Below the pieces are notes generated by a model, which was given only the letters and a program-made list of their open reading frames with translations, searched no databases and was not told where the DNA came from. Made by a program: the position numbers and the translations under genes. DNA of 64,000 nucleotides from Amycolatopsis solani (lineage in GTDB: Bacteria; Actinomycetota; Actinomycetes; Mycobacteriales; Pseudonocardiaceae): positions 3,782,001-3,846,000 of the forward strand of contig NZ_JAWQJT010000001.1 in assembly GCF_033441515.1 (NCBI RefSeq), written 5' to 3'. This document shows, piece by piece, positions 17,410 to 25,647 of this stretch (the first letter of the stretch is position 1; each line of letters begins with the position of its first letter).

Positions 17410-18030
17410 ATGGCACGCTATTTCGACCTGCACCCGGAGAACCCGCAGAAGCGGTCGCTGGGCCAGGTCGTCGAAATCCTCCGCGGCGACGGGCTGATCG
17501 CCTACCCGACCGACTCGTGCTTCGCGCTCGGGTGCCGGCCGGGGAACCGGGACGGGCTCGACCGGATCCGCAGCATCCGCAAGCTGGACCACCGGCACCA
17601 CTTCACGCTGGTCTGCCAGGACTTCGCGCAGCTCGGGCAGTTCGTCATCGTCGACAACGCGGTCTTCCGCGCGATCAAGGCGGCGACCCCCGGCAGCTAC
17701 ACGTTCATCCTGCCCGCCACGAAGGAGGTGCCGCGGCGGCTGATGCACGAGAAGAAGAAGACCGTCGGCGTGCGCATCCCGAACCACCGCGTCACCCAGG
17801 CGCTGCTCGCCGAGCTCGGTGAACCGCTGCTGTCGAGCACGCTGCTGCTGCCCGGCGAGGGCGAGCCGATGACGCAGGGCTGGGAGATCAAGGAAGAGCT
17901 GGACAACCAGCTCGAAGCGGTCCTCGACTCGGGGGACTGCGGGGTCGAGCCGACGACCGTGGTGGACTTCTCCTCGGGCGAGGCGGAGATCCTGCGCGTC
18001 GGCGCCGGTGACCCTGCCCCGTTCGAGTGA
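17410..18030 (+). CDS. L-threonylcarbamoyladenylate synthase-like (Sua5/YciO/YrdC)
   Basis: 206 residues from ATG 17410. The YrdC fold is indicated by EILRGDGLIAYPTDSCFALGC near residue 30, IRKLDHRHHFTLVCQD, GSYTFILPAT and KKTVGVRIPNH. The family makes threonylcarbamoyl-AMP for t6A modification of tRNAs; the YciO branch, which this short form resembles, is less well understood. It stands alone between a repeat-rich gap and a convergent gene six bases from its stop. A housekeeping role is likely. Confidence 0.8.
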   Translation: MARYFDLHPENPQKRSLGQVVEILRGDGLIAYPTDSCFALGCRPGNRDGLDRIRSIRKLDHRHHFTLVCQDFAQLGQFVIVDNAVFRAIKAATPGSYTFILPATKEVPRRLMHEKKKTVGVRIPNHRVTQALLAELGEPLLSSTLLLPGEGEPMTQGWEIKEELDNQLEAVLDSGDCGVEPTTVVDFSSGEAEILRVGAGDPAPFE

Positions 18031-18036
18031 CGGCGG

Positions 18037-18702
18037 TCAGCTCTCCAGCAGTTCCAGCCATTCGGCGGTGTGGCGCCCGGTGAACGTCAGGTCCAGCTCT
18101 TCGGCGAACCGGCGGCCGGTCACCAGCAGGCAGAAGTCCTCCGCCGGTCCGCTCACGCGGTCGGTCGCGTTCTCCGGGCCGAAGTCCCAGCGCGTTCCCG
18201 ACGGGGCGGTCAGCTCGAAGCGGAACGGCTTCGCGGGCGGCGTCTCCTGGTGGCGCCGGTAGGCCCGATCCCTGGTCCGGACGCCGTAGTACGCGACGTG
18301 GCCGATGGCGTCGTCACGCTGGGGGTGGACGCCGAACAGGTCGGCGATGTCCTGGCCGCCGGCGAAGACCTCGGTCAGCACGGCCGCGGCGAGGACCGAC
18401 GGGCGCAGGGGGCCGTCGCTCCACGGCAGCTCCGGCTCCGGTGGGGCCGAGGCCAGCAGCGCGTTGGCCTTCCGCTGCTCGATCAGCCAGATCAGGATGG
18501 CCTCGTCGAGCGAGTCGTAGGAGATCTGCGGGGTGACGCCGAAGGCGCCCGGGTTTTCGACGCTGAGCCGGACCAGCCGCGCGGTCGACGTCAACCGGGC
18601 GAAGTGCCCGGTGATGTTCGGGCCGGGACCGTACCCGTGGCGTTCGGCCAGCTCGGCCAGCGCCTCCGTCTCGGTCTGCAGGTCCGTGAACACGTCGGCC
18701 AT
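18037..18702 (-). CDS. TIGR03084-like protein, paralogue of the one inside the enediyne core
   Basis: 221 residues from ATG 18702. The C-terminal part FRFELTAPSGTRWDFGPE followed by a DFCLLVTGRR segment is shared almost word for word with the protein at 33575 that sits beside the PksE gene. The N-terminal half fits the DinB/maleylpyruvate-isomerase bundle, with VFAGGQDIADLFGV in the middle. The function of this family is unknown. The close resemblance to a core-cluster gene suggests that this region may be part of, or derived from, the enediyne locus. Confidence 0.7.
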   Translation of the reverse strand: MADVFTDLQTETEALAELAERHGYGPGPNITGHFARLTSTARLVRLSVENPGAFGVTPQISYDSLDEAILIWLIEQRKANALLASAPPEPELPWSDGPLRPSVLAAAVLTEVFAGGQDIADLFGVHPQRDDAIGHVAYYGVRTRDRAYRRHQETPPAKPFRFELTAPSGTRWDFGPENATDRVSGPAEDFCLLVTGRRFAEELDLTFTGRHTAEWLELLES

Positions 18703-18829
18703 CGGTGCCGCCCTCCTGGGGTCCGGGACTGCCCGGGTCCAGGCTGGCAGGCGGGCTCGCGGGGGCTCCACTCCGCGGTTGCGACGTCCGCCTCGGCTAT
18801 GTTCATCCGCACGGACGAAGGGAGCGGGC

Positions 18830-19213
18830 GTGAAGTACCTGCTGGCGATGTACCTGAACCCCGACGTGATGGCGAACCTGTCCGAGGCCGAGATGGACAC
18901 CATCATGACCGGGCACCAGGATTTCATCCGCACGATCAGGGAATCCGGCGAGATGATCAGCACGCAGGCGCTCGGCGCGGTCGCCGACAGCTCCGTCGTG
19001 CGGGTGCGCTCGGGCCTGCCCGCGGTCACCGACGGGCCGTTCCTGGAATCGAAGGAATTCCTCGCCGGCTACTACCTCGTGGAGTGCGCGAGCAAGGACC
19101 GCGCCGTCGAGCTCGCGGCGCTGATCCCCGACGCCGCCGTCGACGGCCTCGGCATCGAAGTGCGCGAGGTCGTCTTCTTCGCCGACGCCGAAACCGAAGT
19201 CCCCATGGCGTGA
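18830..19213 (+). CDS. YCII-related DGPF protein
   Basis: 127 residues from GTG 18830, with GGGAGCGG before it. It contains the DGPF signature in TDGPFLESKEFLAGYYLVE, typical of DGPF/YCII proteins that accompany ECF42 sigma factors. The downstream sigma gene overlaps its stop by four bases (GTGA), so the two are coupled. These proteins have a ferredoxin-like fold and no established catalytic role; in ECF42 systems they are often the main regulated target. Confidence 0.88.
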   Translation: MKYLLAMYLNPDVMANLSEAEMDTIMTGHQDFIRTIRESGEMISTQALGAVADSSVVRVRSGLPAVTDGPFLESKEFLAGYYLVECASKDRAVELAALIPDAAVDGLGIEVREVVFFADAETEVPMA

Positions 19214-20427
19214 GCGGCGTCGCCGAGGTCCTGCGGCCGCTGGTGCCGCAGGTGCTGGGCGTGCTCGTCCGCAAGTACGGCCAGTTCGACGCCTGCGAGG
19301 ACGCCGTGCAGGAGGCCCTGCTCGCGGCGAGCGAGCAGTGGCCGGTCGACGGGGTGCCGGACCACCCGCGCAGCTGGCTCGTCACGGTCGCCACCCGGCG
19401 GCTCACCGACCTCTGGCGCAGCGAAAGCGCCCGTCGCCGTCGCGAAGAGACGGTCGCTGTGCGCGAGCCGGCCGCCGTCGTCGCCGGTCCCGGGGAGGAG
19501 CGGCCCGCCGAGTCCGATGACACGCTGTCGCTGCTGTTCCTGTGCTGCCACCCGGCGGTTTCGCCGCCGTCGCAGGTCGCGCTGACGCTGCGCGCGGTCG
19601 GCGGCCTGACCACGGCGCAGATCGCGAGCGCGTTCCTGGTGCCCGAGGCGACCATGGCGCGCCGGATCACCCGGGCGAAGGAGAGCATCGCGGCGGCGGG
19701 CTCGACGTTCAGCGAACCGTCGCCCGCGGACTTTCCGGAGCGGTTGCGCGTGGTGCTCCAGGTGCTGTACCTGATCTTCAACGAGGGGTACACGGCGACG
19801 TCGGGGGAGCACCTGCTGCGCGTCGAGCTCGCGGCGGAGGCGATCCGGCTGACGCGCGCGGTGCGCGCCCTGCTCCCGGGCGAAGGCGAAGTCGCCGGGC
19901 TGCTGGCGCTGATGCTGCTGACGGACGCGCGGCGGGCGGCGCGCACCGGCCCGGAGGGCGAGCTGGTCCCGCTGCCGGAGCAGGACCGCGGCCGCTGGGA
20001 CGCGGCGATGATCGCGGAGGGCGTCGAGCTGGTCCGTGCGGTGCTCGGCCGCGGCCCGATCGGGCCGTACCAGGTCCAGGCGGCGATCGCGGCGCTGCAC
20101 GACGAAGCGCCGAGTACGGAAACGACGGATTGGCCGCAGATCGTCGAGCTCTACGGCGTGCTGGGCGAGCTGATGCCGGGCCCGGTGGTCACGGTGAACC
20201 GGGCGGTGGCCGTCGCGCAGGTGTCGGGCCCGGAAGCCGCGCTGGAGCTGCTCGACGGCGTCGACGTGGCGCACCGGGCCGACGCGGTCCGCGCGCACCT
20301 GCTGGAGGACGCGGGCCGCGCGGCGGAGGCACGGGAGTTCTACCTGCGGGCGGCGAAGCGGACCGAGAGCGACCCGGAACGCCGTTACCTGCAAGCGAAA
20401 GCGGCGCGGCTCGGCCCCGGGATGTAG
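19210..20427 (+). CDS. ECF42-type RNA polymerase sigma factor with C-terminal TPR-like extension
   Basis: 405 residues from GTG 19210. Region 2 reads KYGQFDACEDAVQEALLAASEQW, then WLVTVATRRLTDLWRSE. Region 4 reads GGLTTAQIASAFLVPEATMARRITRAK. The extended C-terminal ~200 residues (FNEGYTATSGEHLLRVELAAEA, AVAQVSGPEAALELLDGV) are the DUF6596/TPR-like tail of ECF42 factors, which replaces an anti-sigma factor in control of activity. Coupled to the DGPF gene. The target genes are not evident from the sequence. Confidence 0.9.
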   Translation: MSGVAEVLRPLVPQVLGVLVRKYGQFDACEDAVQEALLAASEQWPVDGVPDHPRSWLVTVATRRLTDLWRSESARRRREETVAVREPAAVVAGPGEERPAESDDTLSLLFLCCHPAVSPPSQVALTLRAVGGLTTAQIASAFLVPEATMARRITRAKESIAAAGSTFSEPSPADFPERLRVVLQVLYLIFNEGYTATSGEHLLRVELAAEAIRLTRAVRALLPGEGEVAGLLALMLLTDARRAARTGPEGELVPLPEQDRGRWDAAMIAEGVELVRAVLGRGPIGPYQVQAAIAALHDEAPSTETTDWPQIVELYGVLGELMPGPVVTVNRAVAVAQVSGPEAALELLDGVDVAHRADAVRAHLLEDAGRAAEAREFYLRAAKRTESDPERRYLQAKAARLGPGM

Positions 20428-20473
20428 TGAATGACTCATTCCTGTCGTCCGGCGACAGGAATGAGTCATTCAC
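20427..20473. repeat. Hairpin with paired GAATGASTCATTC boxes
   Basis: Arms of 21 bases with a five-base loop. Boxes start at 20429 and 20459 (30 bp). The centre differs from the copies at 2148 and 16966, but box spacing is kept. It begins at the last base of the sigma gene stop and faces the convergent HxlR gene. Confidence 0.9.
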
Positions 20474-20509
20474 GGCATCGGGGCGGGCCGGCGGTGTCCG
20501 ATGTGGACG

Positions 20510-21208
20510 TCAGCGGACCACGATGCCGGTCGCCGGCTCCGGGGCCGCCGGGACGTGGAACAGCCGGCCGAACAGCTCCAGGTCGGACAGCTCGCCCTCG
20601 ATCGCGATCTTGCCCGAGCGCAGTGCCGTCGGCGCGGGGAGCTGGCCGCTCATCAGGTCCAGCAGCGCCGCGCCGTGCACGGCCTTGATGACCAGGTCGG
20701 CACCCGCGAACCGGCCCTCGCCGACCTTGACCGCGCCGTCCTCGACGAGGGCGTGCACGATCATGCGGTCGTCGTAGCGGATCTCGAAGTTGATCTGGAC
20801 GCCTTCCGCGCACTCGGCGCGGAACGTCGTGTACAGCGACAGGATCGCCGCGTCCAGGGTGAACACGTCGTCGGCGCCGGGGGCGTGCAGCGAGCGGGCA
20901 CCCCACAGGCCGAGGTCGAGCAGAATGTGGTCGAGCTCGCTGCCGTACTGGGTCAGCTCGTAGACCAGGCCCGCCTCGAGCTCGGCGCGGACGCGGCGGC
21001 GGATCACGCCGGTCGCCTCCAGCTCGTTGAGCCGGGCCGACAGGATGGACGGCGGGATCTTCGGCAGGCCGGCCTGCAGCTCGTCGTAGCGCTTCGCGCC
21101 GAGCACCAGATCGCGGATGATCAGCAGCGACCAGCGCTCGCCGATGAGCTCGAGCGCGCGGGCGACGCCGCAGAACTGGCCGTAGGCACGGGTTTGTGCA
21201 GTGGGCAT
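20510..21208 (-). CDS. HxlR-family regulator with SCP2-like domain (enediyne side)
   Basis: 232 residues from ATG 21208. N-terminal winged helix: FCGVARALELIGERWSLLIIRDLVLG, YDELQAGLPKIPPSILSARLNELEATGVI. The C-terminal half, with ADLVIKAVHGAALLDLMSGQ, looks like an SCP2 lipid-binding fold. Closely related throughout to the protein at 4242 by the YcaO gene. It lies 67 bp downstream of the SARP gene in the same direction, so the two are probably co-transcribed. It may sense a pathway product; the ligand is unknown. Confidence 0.85.
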   Translation of the reverse strand: MPTAQTRAYGQFCGVARALELIGERWSLLIIRDLVLGAKRYDELQAGLPKIPPSILSARLNELEATGVIRRRVRAELEAGLVYELTQYGSELDHILLDLGLWGARSLHAPGADDVFTLDAAILSLYTTFRAECAEGVQINFEIRYDDRMIVHALVEDGAVKVGEGRFAGADLVIKAVHGAALLDLMSGQLPAPTALRSGKIAIEGELSDLELFGRLFHVPAAPEPATGIVVR

Positions 21209-21275
21209 CGAACGTTCCTCACTTCTTTCTCGGGCGATCCGACGGTTCGGCGGGTGCCGGGGAAGTCTGGGCGGA

Positions 21276-22082
21276 TCAGCGGTGGTCGCCTTCGGAGATC
21301 AGTTCCCGGTGCAGGATCTGCAGGTCGTCGCACGGTTCGACGCCCAGCTCGCCGGCCAGCCGGGACCGGAGTCTGCGGTAGACGGTCATCGCGTCGGACC
21401 GCCGTCCACTGCGGCCGAGCGCACGCATCAGCTGCCCGTGCAGGGCTTCGTCGAGCGGGCTGCCGGTGGTCAGCGAGCGCAGCTCGCCGATCAGCTCGCG
21501 GTGCCGCCCGCCGATGATCTCCGCTTCGATCCGCAGGTGCAGCACGCTGCGCCGCTGCTCCAGCAGCTCGGTCCGGTAGGCGGACAGCACCGGTCCACAG
21601 TGGACGTTCGCGAACGGGGTGCCGGACCAGAGGTCCAGCGCCGCCCGGTAGGCGTCCGCGGCGGCCGAGTGGTCGCCGGCGTCCTGGTGCTCGTGGCCGA
21701 TCTGCTGCAGCCGGGTGAAGTCGTGGGTGTCCACCTGGGCCGGGTCGATGTGGAAGGTGTAACCCGATTGCTTGGTGGTCAACATCTTCTCACCGTCGGC
21801 CGCGAGCTCGTTCTGGTCGATGCACCGGCGGAGGTGGTAGACGTAGGTGTGCAGCGTGGTCCGGACCGTCCGCGGCGGGTTGTCCGACCAGAGCTCCCGG
21901 ATCAGGGTGTCGATGTGTACCATCTTCCCCGGTCGCATCACGAGCACGGCCAGCAGTGCCAGCACCTTCGGGGTCGTCGGGGCGAAATCCGTTCCCCCGC
22001 GCAGCACTTCCAGCGGCCCCAGCACGGTGAAGCGGACACCACCTCGGTCCGGCTCGTTGGTTCGCCGCTGTTCGGAGTACAT
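21276..22082 (-). CDS. SARP-family transcriptional activator
   Basis: 268 residues from ATG 22082. The N-terminal OmpR-like winged helix (VRFTVLGPLEVLRGG, LALLAVLVMRPGKMVHIDTL, ELWSDNPPRTVRTTLHTYVY) and the following BTAD domain (residues ~100-255) define a short SARP of the pathway-specific kind. Such proteins activate biosynthetic genes by binding direct repeats upstream of the promoter. It is divergent from the AraC gene, and the intervening region contains a box triplet at 22226. Likely the main switch of the enediyne genes. Confidence 0.92.
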   Translation of the reverse strand: MYSEQRRTNEPDRGGVRFTVLGPLEVLRGGTDFAPTTPKVLALLAVLVMRPGKMVHIDTLIRELWSDNPPRTVRTTLHTYVYHLRRCIDQNELAADGEKMLTTKQSGYTFHIDPAQVDTHDFTRLQQIGHEHQDAGDHSAAADAYRAALDLWSGTPFANVHCGPVLSAYRTELLEQRRSVLHLRIEAEIIGGRHRELIGELRSLTTGSPLDEALHGQLMRALGRSGRRSDAMTVYRRLRSRLAGELGVEPCDDLQILHRELISEGDHR

Positions 22083-22225
22083 GGCAGGCCTCCAGCATCA
22101 TCAATGCGTCCTCGCGCTCCCCAGTTCGTGCCGCGCGGGTCGGTGGACGGCCGAACTCCGGGCTTCTATCCGAATGTGACAGAGCGGGGCCGCAACGGCC
22201 AGTGAACCGCCCACCAGAGTCCTTG

Positions 22226-22279
22226 TGCGTTCGCCCTGTCCGCGCATGCGTTTCGCAGGGTCCGCACGTGCGTTTCGCA
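22226..22279 (+). promoter_or_regulatory. Triple 11-bp direct repeat between SARP and AraC genes
   Basis: TGCGTTCGCCC (22226), TGCGTTTCGCA (22247) and TGCGTTTCGCA (22269) are spaced 21 and 22 bp, as upstream of the YcaO gene. TGCGNNNCGCA is also a short palindrome, so a dimeric regulator is possible. It would control the AraC-led operon, the SARP gene itself, or both. Confidence 0.65.
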
Positions 22280-22300
22280 TCCTCGGCCATCTGGCCGAAC

Positions 22301-22446
22301 CAGGGACCCCGGCCGTCCGGGGGGTCCCTGGATCGGACCAAACGGGACTCCCGGCGGACCGCGGACGATCAAGACGGCGGGTGTTGCGCACGCCGGAGCC
22401 GGGTGTTGCGCACCCCACACCCGGGTGGAACCCCCGCACCCGGGTG
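22301..22446. promoter_or_regulatory. Further operator-like repeats in the SARP-AraC gap
   Basis: CAGGGACCCC (22301) and its exact complement (22321) form a 10-10-10 inverted repeat. GGGTGTTGCGCAC occurs at 22379 and 22401, 22 bp apart. The palindrome CACCCGGGTG occurs at 22418 and 22437. The 498-bp gap 22083-22580 holds no supportable gene, but such a density of repeats suggests several bound regulators. Confidence 0.5.
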
Positions 22447-22580
22447 GGTGTCACGCGTCCGGGTCGGACGGACATCGGCATTCCTCAATCGCTCGTCGAT
22501 CGATCTGCGAGAAGTGGCGTCTTCCCTGGCACCAGGAGAACCAGGAGAACTGCCATCAGGGGAATTCGAGGTTTGGACTG

Positions 22581-23486
22581 ATGATGTTGCGCTCTATTGC
22601 GGCTGTCGGGAACGACGGCGAGTTCGGCGAACAGCGCCGCGAACCGGCGCTCGAGCGAGTGGAAAAGTCGGTCCGGCCCGCCGTCCTGCAAGCGATCTCT
22701 TCCATCCAGGAGCGGTACTTCGAGCCGATCACCCTCGCGGAGCTGGCGTCCGAGGTGTTCGTCAGCCGGTTCCACTTCTCCCGGATGTTCGCGGAGGCCA
22801 CCGGGGTCACCCCCGGCCGCTTCCTCACCGCGGTGCGGCTGTTCGAAGCGAAGCGGCTGCTGCTGACGACGTCGCTGAACGTCTCGGACATCGTGTGCAG
22901 CGTCGGCTACAGCAGCGTCGGCACGTTCACCAGCCGGTTCTCGCGGGCGGTCGGGATGACCCCGACGCAGTACCGCGAGCCGCAGGTCGCCGAGCTGCTC
23001 GTGGCGATCTCGCCGACGTTCCAGCGGCTCCCGCCGCTGCGGACGCTGCGCGCGGCCGGCCGCAGCTGCGCTTCGCTGCAGACCGGCACGGGCGTGCTGT
23101 CCCTGCACCTGGACATGCCGCGTGGCTCGGCACCCGCGGACACGCTGGTCGGGCTGTTCGCCGATCCGGTGCCCCAGTGCGGGCCGGTCGCCTTCGGCGG
23201 CATGGCCAACATGAGCTCCGGTGACCTGACCATCCACGGGGTCCCGGCCGGGCGGTGGACGGCGATCGCGGTCGCCCAGCACCAGCCGGGCAACGCCGGG
23301 CCGCGGTTCTCGATCGGCTACTCGGCCGTGCAGGTGGCCCCGCACGGCCAGTCGACCGGCCGGGTCGGCCTGCGCGCGCCCGCGTCGACCGACGCGCCGA
23401 TCGCGATCACCCTGGCGTCGAAGCAGTCGCCGTTCACCCAGCGGATGCTCGCCGCCCAGCGGCCGCACCTGCGCGCCGTCGCCTGA
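22581..23486 (+). CDS. AraC-family regulator at the head of the enediyne core
   Basis: 301 residues from ATG 22581 (ATG 22584 also possible). After a ~30-residue lead, the AraC domain reads FEPITLAELASEVFVSRFHFSRMFAEATG and NVSDIVCSVGYSSVGTFTSRFSR. The C-terminal ~170 residues form a domain related to that of the regulator at 11352 (LVGLFADPVPQ, GVPAGRW). The N-terminal placement of the DNA-binding domain is atypical for AraC proteins and shared by both. It ends 31 bp before the first UnbL gene in the same direction, so it probably starts or shares the core operon. Confidence 0.88.
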   Translation: MMLRSIAAVGNDGEFGEQRREPALERVEKSVRPAVLQAISSIQERYFEPITLAELASEVFVSRFHFSRMFAEATGVTPGRFLTAVRLFEAKRLLLTTSLNVSDIVCSVGYSSVGTFTSRFSRAVGMTPTQYREPQVAELLVAISPTFQRLPPLRTLRAAGRSCASLQTGTGVLSLHLDMPRGSAPADTLVGLFADPVPQCGPVAFGGMANMSSGDLTIHGVPAGRWTAIAVAQHQPGNAGPRFSIGYSAVQVAPHGQSTGRVGLRAPASTDAPIAITLASKQSPFTQRMLAAQRPHLRAVA

Positions 23487-23517
23487 TCCCCTTCGACGAG
23501 TAAGGACGACTACGACG

Positions 23518-24513
23518 ATGTCCACCTTCATCGGAGTTCTGCGCAAGAAGGTGCTCGCGCCTTCACTCGCTTCGGTCGGGTTCGCCGACCGCGGTTTCCC
23601 GGTCACCCACACCGACGCGACGGCCCGGCTGGAGGCGGTGCCGCAGGCGGTCGTGTGCGGGTTCGAATGGGCCATCGAAGGTGCCTCGCTGTGGGAGATC
23701 GAGCGCCGCCTGGCGCTGATCGAGCCGGAGCAGCGCGGCTTCGCCTACGAAGGCGCCACGATGGGCTACTCGATCCTCGACGCCATGCCGGGCGGCGGCC
23801 GCGACCGGACTCGCGAGCTGCTCGAGGGACCGGGCCGCCCGCACATCTTCCTGACCTACATCGGGATCGGCTTCGCCATGGCGCGGCTGCCGCGTCCACT
23901 GTGGAAGAACATCCTGCCCGAGCTGACCGGGGTGCCCTACCACCCGGTGATGAGCTGGCTCGCCGTCGACGGCTACGGCTTCGACCGCGCCTACTTCGAC
24001 ACGGACAAGTGGGTCGGCGAGCAGGCCGAGCCGCAGCCCTACCCGTGGGCGGGCCGCCCGGAGTACTTCGCCCGCGCCTTCGACCAGGGCGTCGGCCGGG
24101 CCCTGTGGTTCATCAACGGCGGCAACCCGGAGGCGGTCGCGGCCGCGGTCGGGCGGTTCGCCGAGGGTCGCCGGGCGGACCTGTGGAGCGGGGTCGGCCT
24201 GGCGGCGACGTTCGCCGGCGGCGCCGACCAGTCCGGGCTGGGCAAGCTGCGGCAGCTGGCCGGGGAGCACTACGACGAGCTCGCGCTCGGCGTGGTGTTC
24301 GCGGTCAAGGCCCGCACGTACTCCTCCTACGTCCCGGCCCACACCCACCTCGCGGCCGGCGTGCTCATCGACCTGTCGGTCCAGGGCGCGCAGAACCTCG
24401 CGGACCGCACCGAGCGAGCCGACGGCGAGGACGGCCCGGAACCGGCCTACGAACTGTGGCGGCAGCGGATCCGCGACGAATTCGACGTGGCCGCCCGGCG
24501 CCGCGCGAGCTAG
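23518..24513 (+). CDS. DUF1702 family enediyne protein UnbL/E5-like, first copy
   Basis: 331 residues from ATG 23518. The DUF1702 pattern is clear: RGFAYEGATMGYSILDAM, HPVMSWLAVDGYGFDRAYFD, RAFDQGVGRALWFINGG and GVGLAATFAGG. UnbL proteins occur in enediyne clusters with UnbV, UnbU, PksE and its thioesterase and are needed for the enediyne core in studied systems, but their reaction is unknown. No signal peptide or cofactor motif is seen. A second DUF1702 gene follows after 150 bp. A hairpin directly after this gene may reduce readthrough, so the two copies might be expressed at different levels. Confidence 0.88.
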   Translation: MSTFIGVLRKKVLAPSLASVGFADRGFPVTHTDATARLEAVPQAVVCGFEWAIEGASLWEIERRLALIEPEQRGFAYEGATMGYSILDAMPGGGRDRTRELLEGPGRPHIFLTYIGIGFAMARLPRPLWKNILPELTGVPYHPVMSWLAVDGYGFDRAYFDTDKWVGEQAEPQPYPWAGRPEYFARAFDQGVGRALWFINGGNPEAVAAAVGRFAEGRRADLWSGVGLAATFAGGADQSGLGKLRQLAGEHYDELALGVVFAVKARTYSSYVPAHTHLAAGVLIDLSVQGAQNLADRTERADGEDGPEPAYELWRQRIRDEFDVAARRRAS

Positions 24514-24558
24514 TCGTGGGTGTTCAGTCGGGTTCTAACCCGACTGAACACTCACGAC
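24513..24558. terminator. Hairpin between the two UnbL genes
   Basis: Arms of 22 bases, with a single G-T type mismatch, around a two-base loop, the centre reading GTCGGGTTCTAACCCGAC. It belongs to the family also found at 44639, 48822 and 54932. Unlike those it lies between genes in the same direction, so it may be a partial terminator. Confidence 0.65.
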
Positions 24559-24663
24559 CGGCGGCGCCCACGCAAGGGTGGAGTAGAGCGCTGACCTGCA
24601 CATCTGTGACCGTAGAACGGGAAACCGATCCATTCCAATTCGACCCGTAAGGGGGAGAGTGCG

Positions 24664-25647
24664 TTGGGCAATGGTTGGCGCGCGCTCAGGCGTCGCATCC
24701 TGACACCGAACGTCTCGGAGACTTCGCTGGAGAAGCGGGGCTTCCACCGGAAGAGCCCAGCCGCACAGGAACGACTCGAGACGGTCGGCGAAAAATTCCT
24801 CCTCGGGTACGCCCACGCGGTCGAAGCGCGTTCGGTCGAGCAAGCCGAGGAATGGCTCGAGCAGATCCCGACCCAGTTCCGCGGCTTCGCCTACGAGGGC
24901 GCGGGAATGGGGTACGGCGTCCTCGACGGGCTGCCGTTCGGCAAGAGCACGAACATCGCCGAATTCCTGGCCGGTCCCGGCGAGAAGCACGACTACATCA
25001 TCTACGTCGGGGTCGGCTGGGCCATGTGCCGGCTCCCGCGGTTCGCGTGGCCGAAGGCGTCGGCGTTCGACCCGCTGCTGCGCTGGCTCGTGCTCGACGG
25101 CTACGGCTTCCACCAGGCCTACTTCAAGACCGACAAGTACATCCGGCAGCAGTACCAGGAGCCGGGCTTCTCCTGGCCGGACCGGCGTTACGACGGCTAC
25201 GCGCTGCGGGCCATCGACCAGGGCATCGGCCGGGCGCTGTGGTTCATCTGCGGCACCGACGTCGAGCTGGTGACCAAGACGATCGAGGAGTTCCCCACCT
25301 CGCGTCACGGCGACCTGTACGCGGGGGTCGGGCTGGCCTCGACCTACGCGTGCGGCGTCACGGCCGACGAGCTGGGGGAGCTGGTCGACCGCGCCGGGAT
25401 CCACCACGGGCAGCTGGCCCAGGGCAGCGCCTTCGCCGCCGAGTGCCGGGTGCGCTCGGGCCTGATGATCCCGGAAACCGAGATGGCGGCCCAGGCGATC
25501 TGCGGGCTGTCCGCCGAACGCGCCGCGGCCATCACCCAAGAGGTCCGGCCGGCCGTGGTCGTCGACGGTGACGACGTCCCGGCGTTCGAAACCTGGCGGC
25601 AGCGGATCGCCGAAGAAGTGCTGACCCACGGAGGGAAGAACAAATGA
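24664..25647 (+). CDS. DUF1702 family enediyne protein UnbL/E5-like, second copy
   Basis: 327 residues from TTG 24664, following GGGGGAGAG. Motifs parallel those of the first copy: RGFAYEGAGMGYGVLDGL, DPLLRWLVLDGYGFHQAYF, RAIDQGIGRALWFICG and GVGLASTYACG. The two are clearly homologous but well diverged, so the duplication is not recent. This copy overlaps the UnbV gene by four bases and begins the tightly coupled UnbL-UnbV-UnbU-P450 run, making it the more likely equivalent of the canonical enediyne gene. Confidence 0.9.
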   Translation: MGNGWRALRRRILTPNVSETSLEKRGFHRKSPAAQERLETVGEKFLLGYAHAVEARSVEQAEEWLEQIPTQFRGFAYEGAGMGYGVLDGLPFGKSTNIAEFLAGPGEKHDYIIYVGVGWAMCRLPRFAWPKASAFDPLLRWLVLDGYGFHQAYFKTDKYIRQQYQEPGFSWPDRRYDGYALRAIDQGIGRALWFICGTDVELVTKTIEEFPTSRHGDLYAGVGLASTYACGVTADELGELVDRAGIHHGQLAQGSAFAAECRVRSGLMIPETEMAAQAICGLSAERAAAITQEVRPAVVVDGDDVPAFETWRQRIAEEVLTHGGKNK

